Assembly (NCBI GenBank): GCA_900102235.1
Contig: FMVL01000008.1
Span: forward strand, 124,001-188,000
DNA from: Lachnospiraceae bacterium XBB2008
GTDB taxonomy: Bacteria; Bacillota; Clostridia; Lachnospirales; Lachnospiraceae
DNA length: 64,000 nt
Direction of reading: 5' to 3'
Shown here one piece after another: positions 9,101 to 17,283 of the stretch. The translations under genes and the position numbers were made by a program. Every line of letters starts with the position of its first letter. Position 1 is the first letter of the stretch. Below the pieces are notes generated by a model. The model was not told the origin of the DNA and searched no databases. It was given only the letters and a program-made list of their open reading frames with translations.

Positions 9101-11971
9101 GGTGAAGATAAGAGTATAGTCGGTTTTTCCAAGTATATTGTCGATTCTACGACCGTGGCACTAAAGAAGCATAAACCCACATGGGATGATGTCAAGGATG
9201 AGATCCACAACTGGCTGTTTAAAGCCCAGAATGAATTCAAAGAGATCAAGGTGGAGCAGGATAATCAGAATGTCGAGAAACTTGTAGTCCAAAATATTAA
9301 AGTGACTGCGGAGAATATCGATCAGGAACTGGAAAAGATCAAGACGGCACTGCTCGCTCAGGGGAAGATCGTCAATCCTCAGGCTCTGGAAGCGGATAAA
9401 GAAAGCTTGTCCAAGGTCTATGAAGACGAACCTGAATTCGAAGCCGGCAGTTTCAAGGCCATGATCAGGGAGGTCCTGAATATAGGCAGTAAGGAGGAGA
9501 TCATTAAGGTCACCGGGTTCAAAATACCTGAACAATCCCCGTATCTTGCCAAGATGCAGGCATTCATAAAGGACTTTGACAAAAGCTTCACCAATAATGT
9601 TGTCAAAACAAAAAACGGGCCTGACGATAACGTGGTTGAAAGGGATGATACCAAAATTCCCGAAGCGGATATGGAAATCGTCAAGTGGTTCCTTAACGAG
9701 ATGCCGGGTGAAGATGCAGATCTTCAGGCTATCAGTCAGTTCAAGCAAAAATGGGATAAAAAACTGGATCTGTGCATTGTCGAGGATAAATACCCTTCAG
9801 AGATCACCAGAGCCAAACTGAAATTAGTCCTTGATCGATGGACAAGCGCCGTACAGTCCACGACTGAGAAGGCTGAGATCGATAACATGGTGGGCAAACT
9901 CCAACAGGTGGATCTCAACGCACCTATTCAGGATCGTTCCATACAAAATGAAAAACAAGCGCCCAACTACAAGCAGTGGTATGGCTTAAGCTGTTGGGCC
10001 GCTTCGGGTTCCGTTATCAGCGGATGGTATCTGAAGAATGTGCTCGGGGATAATAAAACCGTCATAAATCAGGGTGATTTCCTTAATCCCACAGTCCTGA
10101 AGATGAATCCTTTTGCACAGAACCAGATGGAGTCCGATACGCGAAATGTCGGAGAAAATATAGGTATAAGCGGTGAAGTTCAAAACATAAAGAGGTATCT
10201 GAAGGCTAACGGAACTACGGGAAGCGTTATGCAGACTGCTGACGTGATGTTGGCCAAGATGAAGAATACCGGTGTCAGACACGTCAGGTTTTCCATGGAC
10301 AAAGGTAACCCTTATCTTCGCAATCTGACAAAGGATAATAAGCTCAAACTTGTCAAACTCATGTTTGAGAGGATAGGAGAACTGATCGGTGAGACCAAGG
10401 GCCCCGTATCCATGCTTCTGCCTGGACATTATCGTACTGTAATAGGTATTAAGAACAATGTTATCAGATTCAGAGACTCTGAGGATCCCACTGGCTTAGG
10501 AGAACAAAACTGGACCATTGACCAGTTCCTGTCTCATTGGGAAACTACCGCCAATAATGAGGGTGCCTACCGGTGTGAATTAGTCGCTCTGCAGAATCTT
10601 AAAGGAGAGGATGAGGACCAGGTAAGGGAGAAATTCAACTATCAGTATAATGAAAACGGTGAGCTTCAGTACTCGCTCAACGATGAGATCAAAGCCGGAG
10701 ACAGCCCGGAGCATGCCATACACAATCTGGGGATGTCTTATTCAAATACCAAGCGCAAGGCTGATAATTTATTGGATAATTTCCTGCAGGATTCGCTTTA
10801 TGTGCCCAAGAATCTTGATAACGTCAAAAATGTTGCTGATGTGAATAAGAATAATGATGAGTATCGGGGAATACTCGGACTCAAGGAAAAATATGATGAG
10901 CAGATGGCTGCGGGTCAATCAGAGGAAGCCAAGGCTAAAAAATTGTTTTCATCTCATCAGAAGAAAGAGAAGAATGATCTGACCAAGGCATATAAAAATC
11001 AGGAGAATCTGGAAAAGGCCGAAGAAGCAGAGCGGAAAAATCAGGAACAGGCAAAGAAGGATAAAGAAGCCAGAGAAGAGGAAAAGAGGAAAAAGGAAGA
11101 AGAGGAACTGAAGAAAAAAGAAGAAGAGGAAAAGAAGAAAAAGGAATTAGAGGAACAGATCAAAAAACTCTCAAAAGAAATGAACGAGGCTAATGATCCT
11201 GAAACAAAGAAGCAAAAAGCAAAAGCACTCGCCGAGCTGCAAGGCTTCGAGTATATTGAGGATCAACCGGTTCAGGGACCTTATGATGCGTATGAAAAGG
11301 ATGTTAAAGACGATCTTACTAAAAAGCGCAAAGCCTTTACGGACGCTCTGAGCAGCAATTCCAAAGTCAAAAAGAAGGAAGAATCCACAGCACCTGCTCC
11401 TCTCGATATACTGAATGCCGATTATAAAGAGAAGGAAGCGCAGTTCAACTCAACAGGTAAGGCCGCTGAGGAAGGCGGATTATGGATCCTTTCACCTGCA
11501 GATAACAAGACATTGGGCGCTGTGCTTACAAATAAAGATGAATCGTTCAAAAGTAAATTATACGAAACCAAAAAAATAAAAAATGCGGATATAAACAAGG
11601 CACTCGAAATGGCGAAAAACGGCAGTATGTTCGGATATGATAAGCTTCCGGGATTCCTTCAGGAATATTACGGGAAAGCCGCTCTGGATGCATTCTTTGG
11701 GGATGATCTCGAGTATAAGCAGGGTAAATTCCCCGATGCAAGTAACATTTCCAATAATCAAGAGAGAAAGGAATTCAGGAAAAAAATCGAGCTACAGAAG
11801 AATAACCCGGCATTTGTGGGAGGAATTCGCATCCTTTTATCCCGCACCACTGCCCTGAAGAGGATGTACACAAAACAGGGTGCAAAAGAGAAGGCGAAAG
11901 CATTGGATCAGAACAGATTGAGACTGGTTAAATACCTTCAGATCATGGGATTAGAAAAAGAAACCGAATAA
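6191..11971 (+). CDS. Giant coiled-coil protein with papain-like cysteine protease domain, candidate effector
   Basis: 1926 residues, no signal peptide. Most of it is charged helix. A long E/K/R-rich coiled coil covers about residues 835-945 and a second covers about 1605-1670. Between them is a globular domain with G-L-S-C-W-A-A-S (Cys1268), L-L-P-G-H-Y-R-T-V (His1413) and R-F-R-D-S (Asp1429). This order and the C-W-A-A motif match papain-like peptidases of the AvrRpt2 (C70) and C39-like groups, including the preceding Q-W-Y residues of the oxyanion region. The enzyme should therefore cleave a peptide bond, its own or a target's. A GGAGG site is 8 bases before the ATG. It closes the cargo-like module and is the last gene before the CIS promoter. 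The effector role is inferred from size, absence of export signal and neighbourhood. Confidence 0.7.
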   Translation: MDFKQKINKNIQNRENNLNATIGRVMSENPAYKDLEVSSEQQYGRDFIQTEISAQESFRKMFASDTEEVAYEPIQAPVTGYKEEVAIQSRNLNYFSKKKAPFIQGEKRAWNTAMSTKFDKDVVNKYGFSVDPGQTGENTAPMMLATLRLMEIETTKKRLADEILSEEALKSISENNADLIGIYRSYILDLGPTIEAETDVNANAKSKIALRNDSVEAYKAYLRSILKDPVGTIKNAVTDAMHSIAHLSENMFGADSVSVRLDKIMQFRNRYNAIAKLHSYRYDPKNKPANGDEILDMISEMDPREIGFKEDLKKKKEDNNKSQEELEKEKKEEEEKKAKEEEEHEHRKHHSDSFAFISRMALLLKSDIKACLNKAKMKVNEDAIDVKIRSSWKDDYDNLTSDGNLAVGGLRSYRTYNASLNRKYNNRNAKENRKYWEEREQEEYRKIEEEQKENNVEGNAPEDRYELRHVAAQMKRNAGKNGKYKEYGPFVDLIVEKTRSVAQAIDDLDRKIMLGDLAVESDRVKACRSLQNIISDNIKRYRYQKALLLDRASGYINAMDHVVNEAELTKMGESIMMNLTDTLAERATKRDDMLKRYDDKDKLASSTKMNKRLNRIAEAETDSNPYVVALNEKLGQMKDDNERNEYLLSEGKEQLMKLSLESEEIINFLKGGEEVTEEIIERMTELRLQNRALSVMLGMGEAHNTTIKRIRDSVPEKDRARYDALFVEYQYRSEFIATYMTKYRADKIKERVARGGKLTGLKYSSEETHEIQKKYKKIDAESLKKYIDNKSPRYRERLERITNKILEPQKLALLGQKKKAVAGPADFEHIFLNNEQIEERHAKIEEEKQKKELERLERIKENEEQYKQLLEEQKKKAEEAEKRRKELMEARIKREQEEKERQEKERKDREEREKKEREDRERRDREQRQHDEEQRRIQDEKDRLPGGQHFKSKLSNFVIANIMDGSAYASGEDKSIVGFSKYIVDSTTVALKKHKPTWDDVKDEIHNWLFKAQNEFKEIKVEQDNQNVEKLVVQNIKVTAENIDQELEKIKTALLAQGKIVNPQALEADKESLSKVYEDEPEFEAGSFKAMIREVLNIGSKEEIIKVTGFKIPEQSPYLAKMQAFIKDFDKSFTNNVVKTKNGPDDNVVERDDTKIPEADMEIVKWFLNEMPGEDADLQAISQFKQKWDKKLDLCIVEDKYPSEITRAKLKLVLDRWTSAVQSTTEKAEIDNMVGKLQQVDLNAPIQDRSIQNEKQAPNYKQWYGLSCWAASGSVISGWYLKNVLGDNKTVINQGDFLNPTVLKMNPFAQNQMESDTRNVGENIGISGEVQNIKRYLKANGTTGSVMQTADVMLAKMKNTGVRHVRFSMDKGNPYLRNLTKDNKLKLVKLMFERIGELIGETKGPVSMLLPGHYRTVIGIKNNVIRFRDSEDPTGLGEQNWTIDQFLSHWETTANNEGAYRCELVALQNLKGEDEDQVREKFNYQYNENGELQYSLNDEIKAGDSPEHAIHNLGMSYSNTKRKADNLLDNFLQDSLYVPKNLDNVKNVADVNKNNDEYRGILGLKEKYDEQMAAGQSEEAKAKKLFSSHQKKEKNDLTKAYKNQENLEKAEEAERKNQEQAKKDKEAREEEKRKKEEEELKKKEEEEKKKKELEEQIKKLSKEMNEANDPETKKQKAKALAELQGFEYIEDQPVQGPYDAYEKDVKDDLTKKRKAFTDALSSNSKVKKKEESTAPAPLDILNADYKEKEAQFNSTGKAAEEGGLWILSPADNKTLGAVLTNKDESFKSKLYETKKIKNADINKALEMAKNGSMFGYDKLPGFLQEYYGKAALDAFFGDDLEYKQGKFPDASNISNNQERKEFRKKIELQKNNPAFVGGIRILLSRTTALKRMYTKQGAKEKAKALDQNRLRLVKYLQIMGLEKETE

Positions 11972-11993
11972 TGATCGCATCTTTTTTATCCTT

Positions 11994-12026
11994 GTTGGAA
12001 GTGTGTTGGAAAACGATGGTTATTAT
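11994..12026 (+). promoter_or_regulatory. Promoter with 11-bp-spaced GTTGGA direct repeat, before CIS operon
   Basis: GTTGGA occurs at 11994-11999 and again at 12005-12010, one helical turn apart. The -10-like TATTAT is at 12021-12026, 16 bases after the start of the second copy. The same three elements with identical spacing occur at 48467 and 62569. If TATTAT is the -10 box, the copies fall near -39 and -28, where an activator or alternative sigma factor would bind; no standard -35 is present at 17-bp spacing. The leader to the ATG at 12107 is about 80 bases. The 11972-12106 gap holds nothing else I can name. Confidence 0.65.
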
Positions 12027-12106
12027 AAGTTGAAGTATGATAGAATAATTATATGTGTGTTTACATAAGTTGCGCATAACAATATTTTTACGGGGGAAAA
12101 TAAAAA

Positions 12107-13960
12107 ATGCCAAACAGTCAGTTGTATCCATTTGAGAGAAACCGCTACTATCCGGGTAAAATGCTTACCACAGCGGATTTTCAGGCGGAACAGAACTACC
12201 ACATCAATAAGATGCGGTTCATGAACAGCCTCATGTACGGTGCCGGCATCGTATGCGGATGCGGGGTGTTCAATCTTGATGACCTCTCCATTCTGGTAGA
12301 GAGCGGAGTGGTCATAGACTACACGGGCCGGGAGATAATCATCGATTCCTCAGTGGTCAAGAAACTGTCCACGATCGAGGGATTCGATCAGATCAATTCC
12401 GAGATCGTAAGTCTTTGCGTACGCTTTAAGGAGACGGATATACACTCCGTGTACGCAGTGGGACATAATGACGGAGATCAGGATTATGAATTCAATCGCA
12501 TAAGTGAGGGGTTTGAACTCTTCCTGGTCAACAAGGATGAGTATGACGAAGGCATCGATCTCAACTCTGAATTCCTTGCGAGAGAACAGATATTCAAAGG
12601 GGCCGATTTTGAAGGCGCACTTGTGATGCCTACGATAGCCTGCAAGGGCAGAAATGTAAGGATCCGTCTTGAGATCCGTAAGACATCGGATGCGGAGGCC
12701 CGCCTTTCATATAAGGGAATACTTGACATTCCCGGTTTCACCGCACCTGACGGAAGTCAGCAGATAGAGATCGGTGTGGACGATCTCGAACTCGGTGAGG
12801 GTGAGGTCATATACAAGGATTACTGGATGAACGTCCAGAACATGCCCGGAGTTGAGTCCAACGTGATCTTGAGAAGCGGCAGCGGAGCGGCTTTCGTTAA
12901 CGATGCGGCCATCGCTTCCGAGAGCAGCGTGACGATGAGAGTCAGACTCGCCGATGAAGCTCCCGCATCACTGGTCAGCCGTGAACTGGGACGCCTCAAC
13001 CTCGAGATGAGGCAGGGCATGGGTGATGATTCGATCAAACTTTGCGATATCAGGCTCATGCGTACGGATTCCGCGTATGTCATCGAAGAGATCCTGGATC
13101 TGAAGAAGAACGAATATATCGATCTGCCTGCGCAGAACGCCATTCGAAGCGAATATATGGAATACTATGTCAAGGAAGCGGAGATCACTCCCCCCGTAAC
13201 GGTCGCCGCTCCCGAGACAGCAGGTGTTCCCGAAGCGGCCGTTTCAGCCACCGAGCTTAAGAACGTGGCTACCGGCGTCCTGGAGATCCCTCTGGGCAAG
13301 GATGCAAAGGCCGGAGATATCAGATACTCGGGCGAGATCACACACGGCCTTGGCAGCGGCAACGTATATGTATCCATCGGATACGAATATCTGTCTGCTG
13401 ACCAGGCTCTGGGCGCCAATGCCAAGAGCACTGTCTATGGAAACCCCGAACTTTTCAGCAGACAGAGCCAGCAGCTCGTGGATACCGAGACTGCTGTCAG
13501 GGTTCTGAACGACAAGGGCAGCTTCGTAGTCGCAGCCAAACTCCTGCATGATGTGGAATATCTGGTACTCACCTACAGATGGGTAGCCATCAAGTTCCCT
13601 TCGGGCAATGATGTTGAGGCAGCCGATTACTACGGCAAGTCCATCACTGCCAAGACTCCTACCGTAGTCATGAGACCTCGCGAGAATTACTATTTCGGAG
13701 TTCAGTTCAACAACATGGATCCCGTGAGCATCACATATGAACTCACGGCATCGGGCAGCGGTGAAGTCACGACTGACGGTGTATATACCGCTCCTGCCAA
13801 GGAAGGTGTATATGAGATCAGGATCTATTGCTCCGATATGCCTATGGTATGTACATATGCATATGCGATAGTTAAATCCGCACCCAATGAGACTGATGCC
13901 GGTGTGATCGAGGAACAGGAAAAAGAGCCTATGATCCAGATGCCGGAGATTAAGCTGTGA
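12107..13960 (+). CDS. Conserved CIS-associated protein with YY-G-K-M-L-T motif and C-terminal Ig-like domain
   Basis: 617 residues, soluble, first gene of the injection operon. The N-terminus carries N-R-Y-Y-P-G-K-M-L-T-T-x-D-F-x-x-E-Q-N-Y followed by an M-Y-G-A-G-I-V-C-G beta region. I associate this signature with uncharacterised proteins found in CIS loci of actinobacteria, cyanobacteria and other non-proteobacteria. The middle is beta-rich. Residues about 365-390 are an Ala/Pro/Val linker. The C-terminus (about 530-600) has an Ig-like strand pattern with G-S-G-E-V-T-T-D-G-V-Y-T-A-P. The modular beta build would suit an outer baseplate or fibre-like part, but the role is unknown. Good ribosome site (GGGGGA) before ATG. 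Confidence 0.75.
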   Translation: MPNSQLYPFERNRYYPGKMLTTADFQAEQNYHINKMRFMNSLMYGAGIVCGCGVFNLDDLSILVESGVVIDYTGREIIIDSSVVKKLSTIEGFDQINSEIVSLCVRFKETDIHSVYAVGHNDGDQDYEFNRISEGFELFLVNKDEYDEGIDLNSEFLAREQIFKGADFEGALVMPTIACKGRNVRIRLEIRKTSDAEARLSYKGILDIPGFTAPDGSQQIEIGVDDLELGEGEVIYKDYWMNVQNMPGVESNVILRSGSGAAFVNDAAIASESSVTMRVRLADEAPASLVSRELGRLNLEMRQGMGDDSIKLCDIRLMRTDSAYVIEEILDLKKNEYIDLPAQNAIRSEYMEYYVKEAEITPPVTVAAPETAGVPEAAVSATELKNVATGVLEIPLGKDAKAGDIRYSGEITHGLGSGNVYVSIGYEYLSADQALGANAKSTVYGNPELFSRQSQQLVDTETAVRVLNDKGSFVVAAKLLHDVEYLVLTYRWVAIKFPSGNDVEAADYYGKSITAKTPTVVMRPRENYYFGVQFNNMDPVSITYELTASGSGEVTTDGVYTAPAKEGVYEIRIYCSDMPMVCTYAYAIVKSAPNETDAGVIEEQEKEPMIQMPEIKL

Positions 13961-13979
13961 GACACAGGAGAACTGACTT

Positions 13980-14825
13980 ATGATCTATGAGTCTGACAGG
14001 ATGAAACTGCTTACTGTCAGCACCAGGACCATCGGTGAAGTGAGCGATTGCTATATATGCAGGGACTTAAACTCCCCGGGCGGTATCATGTATACCGTTA
14101 TTGTCGTGCATGAACATGAGGTGGTAAGACACGTGCTCGAGATGTTCAAGATGTCCGACAGGACCGGAGCAGGTGTTCTTGTTGACAATTTTGCCGACGG
14201 AGAAAATCAGGTACTGGTCTTTCCTTATCATCGCGAGAGACCGCTTAAGGATTTCTATTCCGGAGATGCACTGACTCTTGCGCAGTGTGAGGAGATATGT
14301 ACCAATGCGATACTGGCTTGCATCACATCGGATCTTCCCTATCCGATACTGTACCTTCTGCTGAACGGAGGCCAGCTCAATCTTTCTTCCGACAGATCCG
14401 TATTTTTCTCATATGAGATGGATCTTGCGGACATGGATCCGGAGATAGGAGAGAGCGAATGTACCGATGTATGCGCACGCATCCTTCTGGAAATACTCGA
14501 ACCCAAGTCATCACAGAAGGCTACGAGTTACTATCTGCTCAGCAAGAAGACCGCGAACGGCAGCTATGACAGATTCACCGATCTGTACAGAGATATAACC
14601 ATCGCAGCCACTTCGACGGATAAGGTCAGCATATTCAAGCGGATCAGGATCTGGTTTCGGAGATATACGGACAATATCATCGGAGTACTGTTCTGGCTGA
14701 GTATCATCCTGGGGCTTATCGCTTTGAGTCTGCTGATATCGAGAGTGTTCCTGGGAGGCAACTCCTGGTTCAGACTTCTGTTTAATACATTTAAGACGAT
14801 CGGAACGGAGAGTCTTCTTCAATAG
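13980..14825 (+). CDS. Membrane-anchored protein, possible degenerate kinase domain
   Basis: 281 residues. Residues about 1-200 are a cytoplasmic alpha/beta domain and residues about 237-260 form one strong transmembrane helix near the C-terminus, followed by a short outside tail. The soluble part has the general order of a protein kinase small and large lobe (strands, then L-K-D-F-Y at the hinge and a helical lobe), but I see no glycine-rich loop, HRD or DFG motif. If it is kinase-like it is a pseudokinase; this is a weak inference. It follows the first CIS gene by 19 bases and precedes a sensor-like membrane gene by 8 bases, so it belongs to the membrane sub-cluster. Confidence 0.55.
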   Translation: MIYESDRMKLLTVSTRTIGEVSDCYICRDLNSPGGIMYTVIVVHEHEVVRHVLEMFKMSDRTGAGVLVDNFADGENQVLVFPYHRERPLKDFYSGDALTLAQCEEICTNAILACITSDLPYPILYLLLNGGQLNLSSDRSVFFSYEMDLADMDPEIGESECTDVCARILLEILEPKSSQKATSYYLLSKKTANGSYDRFTDLYRDITIAATSTDKVSIFKRIRIWFRRYTDNIIGVLFWLSIILGLIALSLLISRVFLGGNSWFRLLFNTFKTIGTESLLQ

Positions 14826-14833
14826 GGGTAAAT

Positions 14834-17260
14834 ATGAGTTTACGAACGAGAGTCATATTGGTTGTATATATCGTGAGTATCGTTGTCAGCGTGTTCATCT
14901 TCTCGGCATGCATGAAGAACGTAACGATGAATGCGGAATACACGGCTTATTCCAAAGCCGAAGACGGCGGTGACCGTGTATTCTATGCACAGAATATGGG
15001 TAAAGCCGGCAGGATGTTCTCGGTTAACGACGAAGGCCGCGTATACGATACATTCTCTTCCCGCAGCATCGATGAAGACAGGATAGAGGGACTGAGTGTA
15101 CACGGTGATTCGGTATATGCCGTTGTTTCTTCCCTCGTGGCTGAACCTGACGGAGAAGATTCGGAGAAACTGACCAACTATTACAGAGTGATCTGTCTCG
15201 ACAGGACTCTGAGGCTCCAGACCATGACGGAGCGGTTCGCTTTCGATGAGGATATGATCCTGACAGGTTTTTCTGCTGAGGCAGGCGGACTTTTTCTGAC
15301 ATATGTCACACCAGACGGATCGGCGGTCAGAGTATTCAGCATGAGCCTGAACGAACTCAAGATCCGTGACGTGCTCATGGGTGCCGGAGTCAATATCGAG
15401 GGCATCAGAAGCAGATATGCGGATGTGGGCAGATTCTTCGTCCAGGCCGTATACCATGACGGCGATATGGAAGTAAGGACGGATGCCGATGCTCCCGAGG
15501 GCATATTTGCTCCCAACGAGAGAGTGGCAGGTGCCGTTGAGAATATGAAACTCAATCCCATGCAGCTGATCAAACTGTATTATCAGTATCTGATCTGGTA
15601 TCTGGTAGCGCTGATCATCTGGCTGATCATACTCTATCTGCTTTCAAGGATGTTTACGAACCGCAACAGAAGTTTCTACTATGTTGCGATCGTAGAACTC
15701 GTGCTCCTGATCATATGCGGCGTGGGAACCTGGGCCGTAGCACGCGGAACTTCCGATGCCAAGACTACCGAGCACTCCCGGTTCGCAGTCCTTTCCATGA
15801 TGGGACTGACCGATCTGGCAGACATTAACGACAATATAGATTTCTCGGATAAGGATTTCTATGATTCCGCGAGGTATCAGGAGATAAAGACTGCTCTGAC
15901 CGACTTCATCCGCAGAGACGGAAACCGGGATATCTTCTATGACGTACTGATAGTCAGATTAAATGACAGCAATGTCGTCGCAAGTGCGAGCGGACGTAAT
16001 CTTCAGGACATAGCCGTTCTTTACGGAGATCCCGTTGATGATATCGAGATGGCCATATACCGCGGAGAGAAATTTGCCGTTGAGGATCTTGATATCGAAT
16101 CCCAGAGTTATAAGGCCGTAGCGGTACCGGATGCCGATACCGTTCCCGACTATATGATCCTGGGCATCATCAATGATACGACCGACATGATCACCCGGTG
16201 GAAGGATAACAGTGGTGCTTTCCTCGTATTCCTTCTCACTTTTGCTGCAGCAAGTTTACTTACTCTGAATGTATGGTTTGTTCAGAACCGCGATCTTCGG
16301 ATATTTGAGACCGCACTGTCCGATACCGCGTACGGACGTGAGCTCCGTGAGAGACCTCTCATCGTGGGCGGCGATGTCAAGGATATGTGGGATTCTCTTG
16401 CAGAGATCAATAAGAGAGTGGATGAGATCCAGTATTCCAAGCTTCGGATACTGGAGGCATATTACAGATTTGCTCCCAAGAATATCGAGAAAGTCCTTCA
16501 CAAGGATTCGATCCTTGAAGTTAAGAACGGCGACAATATCTCACTTCGCGGAACGATCGCAACGATAAATGCCGTACCGGTAGGAGGCGGAAGTCTCGAG
16601 AAATACGATCGCATCATCGGCCGCATAGGCAGATATCAGGAGGAGCACGGCTGCATACTCATCGGTAAATCACCCGATATGAACATGATGCAGTTCCTGC
16701 TTCGCGAAAACGAGAAGAATACGGTCGGATTCATCACCGACCTGTTCAATACACACAATCAGGGAGACGATCATATCAAACTGTCGGCATCTGTATTCTT
16801 CGATAACTGCAGATTCGGCATAACCGGATCCGACGAAGAGACAACGACATATCTTGACGGAGATCACAAACACATGATCGCGCACATCAACAGAGTTGCG
16901 TCTTCACTGGGCTTAAGCATCGTCATAAGTGAAGACATCAAGGAACGCGAGCAGATCACCGGACCTCTTCGTTTCATCGGATATGTCGGATGTGGCAGCG
17001 ACGAGGGCGGCATACCTCTGTATGAGGTGCTGGATGCATATCCCGCGAGAGTACGGGCTGTCAAGATCGCCAATCTGAATAAGTTCGATCAGGCGCTTCG
17101 TTCGTTCTATGACAAGGACTTCTACATATCCAGGACCATGTTCTCGGATATCCTGAAGGAAATGCCTGATGATGCACTGGTTAAATGGTATGTATTCGAG
17201 AGCGACAGATATCTGAACGAGAGTTGCGACGACGAAACATTTAAGAACCTGAAGGTTTGA
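14834..17260 (+). CDS. Polytopic sensor protein with degenerate adenylate cyclase-like domain
   Basis: 808 residues. TM1 is at about 6-27, an outside domain follows, TM2 at about 250-272, TM3 at about 277-300, a second outside sensor-like domain at about 300-455, and TM4 at about 460-482. The cytoplasmic part begins with a linker and F-A-P-K-N-I-E-K-V-L, which matches the start of class III cyclase domains (F-V-P-x-x-hydrophobic). The catalytic strand reads A-T-I-N-A-V where an active cyclase has a metal-binding Asp, so cAMP synthesis is unlikely. The end (F-D-Q-A-L-R-S-F-Y-D-K-D-F) is the helical TPR-like tail often found after cyclase domains. I read it as a transmembrane receptor whose output domain has lost catalysis and may bind protein or nucleotide. 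It lies between other membrane genes of the CIS operon. Confidence 0.7.
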   Translation: MSLRTRVILVVYIVSIVVSVFIFSACMKNVTMNAEYTAYSKAEDGGDRVFYAQNMGKAGRMFSVNDEGRVYDTFSSRSIDEDRIEGLSVHGDSVYAVVSSLVAEPDGEDSEKLTNYYRVICLDRTLRLQTMTERFAFDEDMILTGFSAEAGGLFLTYVTPDGSAVRVFSMSLNELKIRDVLMGAGVNIEGIRSRYADVGRFFVQAVYHDGDMEVRTDADAPEGIFAPNERVAGAVENMKLNPMQLIKLYYQYLIWYLVALIIWLIILYLLSRMFTNRNRSFYYVAIVELVLLIICGVGTWAVARGTSDAKTTEHSRFAVLSMMGLTDLADINDNIDFSDKDFYDSARYQEIKTALTDFIRRDGNRDIFYDVLIVRLNDSNVVASASGRNLQDIAVLYGDPVDDIEMAIYRGEKFAVEDLDIESQSYKAVAVPDADTVPDYMILGIINDTTDMITRWKDNSGAFLVFLLTFAAASLLTLNVWFVQNRDLRIFETALSDTAYGRELRERPLIVGGDVKDMWDSLAEINKRVDEIQYSKLRILEAYYRFAPKNIEKVLHKDSILEVKNGDNISLRGTIATINAVPVGGGSLEKYDRIIGRIGRYQEEHGCILIGKSPDMNMMQFLLRENEKNTVGFITDLFNTHNQGDDHIKLSASVFFDNCRFGITGSDEETTTYLDGDHKHMIAHINRVASSLGLSIVISEDIKEREQITGPLRFIGYVGCGSDEGGIPLYEVLDAYPARVRAVKIANLNKFDQALRSFYDKDFYISRTMFSDILKEMPDDALVKWYVFESDRYLNESCDDETFKNLKV

Positions 17261-17283
17261 GTAAGGGATAGAAACAGTTAACG

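Noticed and set aside
11941-11990. Terminator after the 1926-residue gene
   Set aside because: GATCAT/ATGATC followed by a T-run was seen, but the stem is only 6 bp with a loop of about 24 bases.
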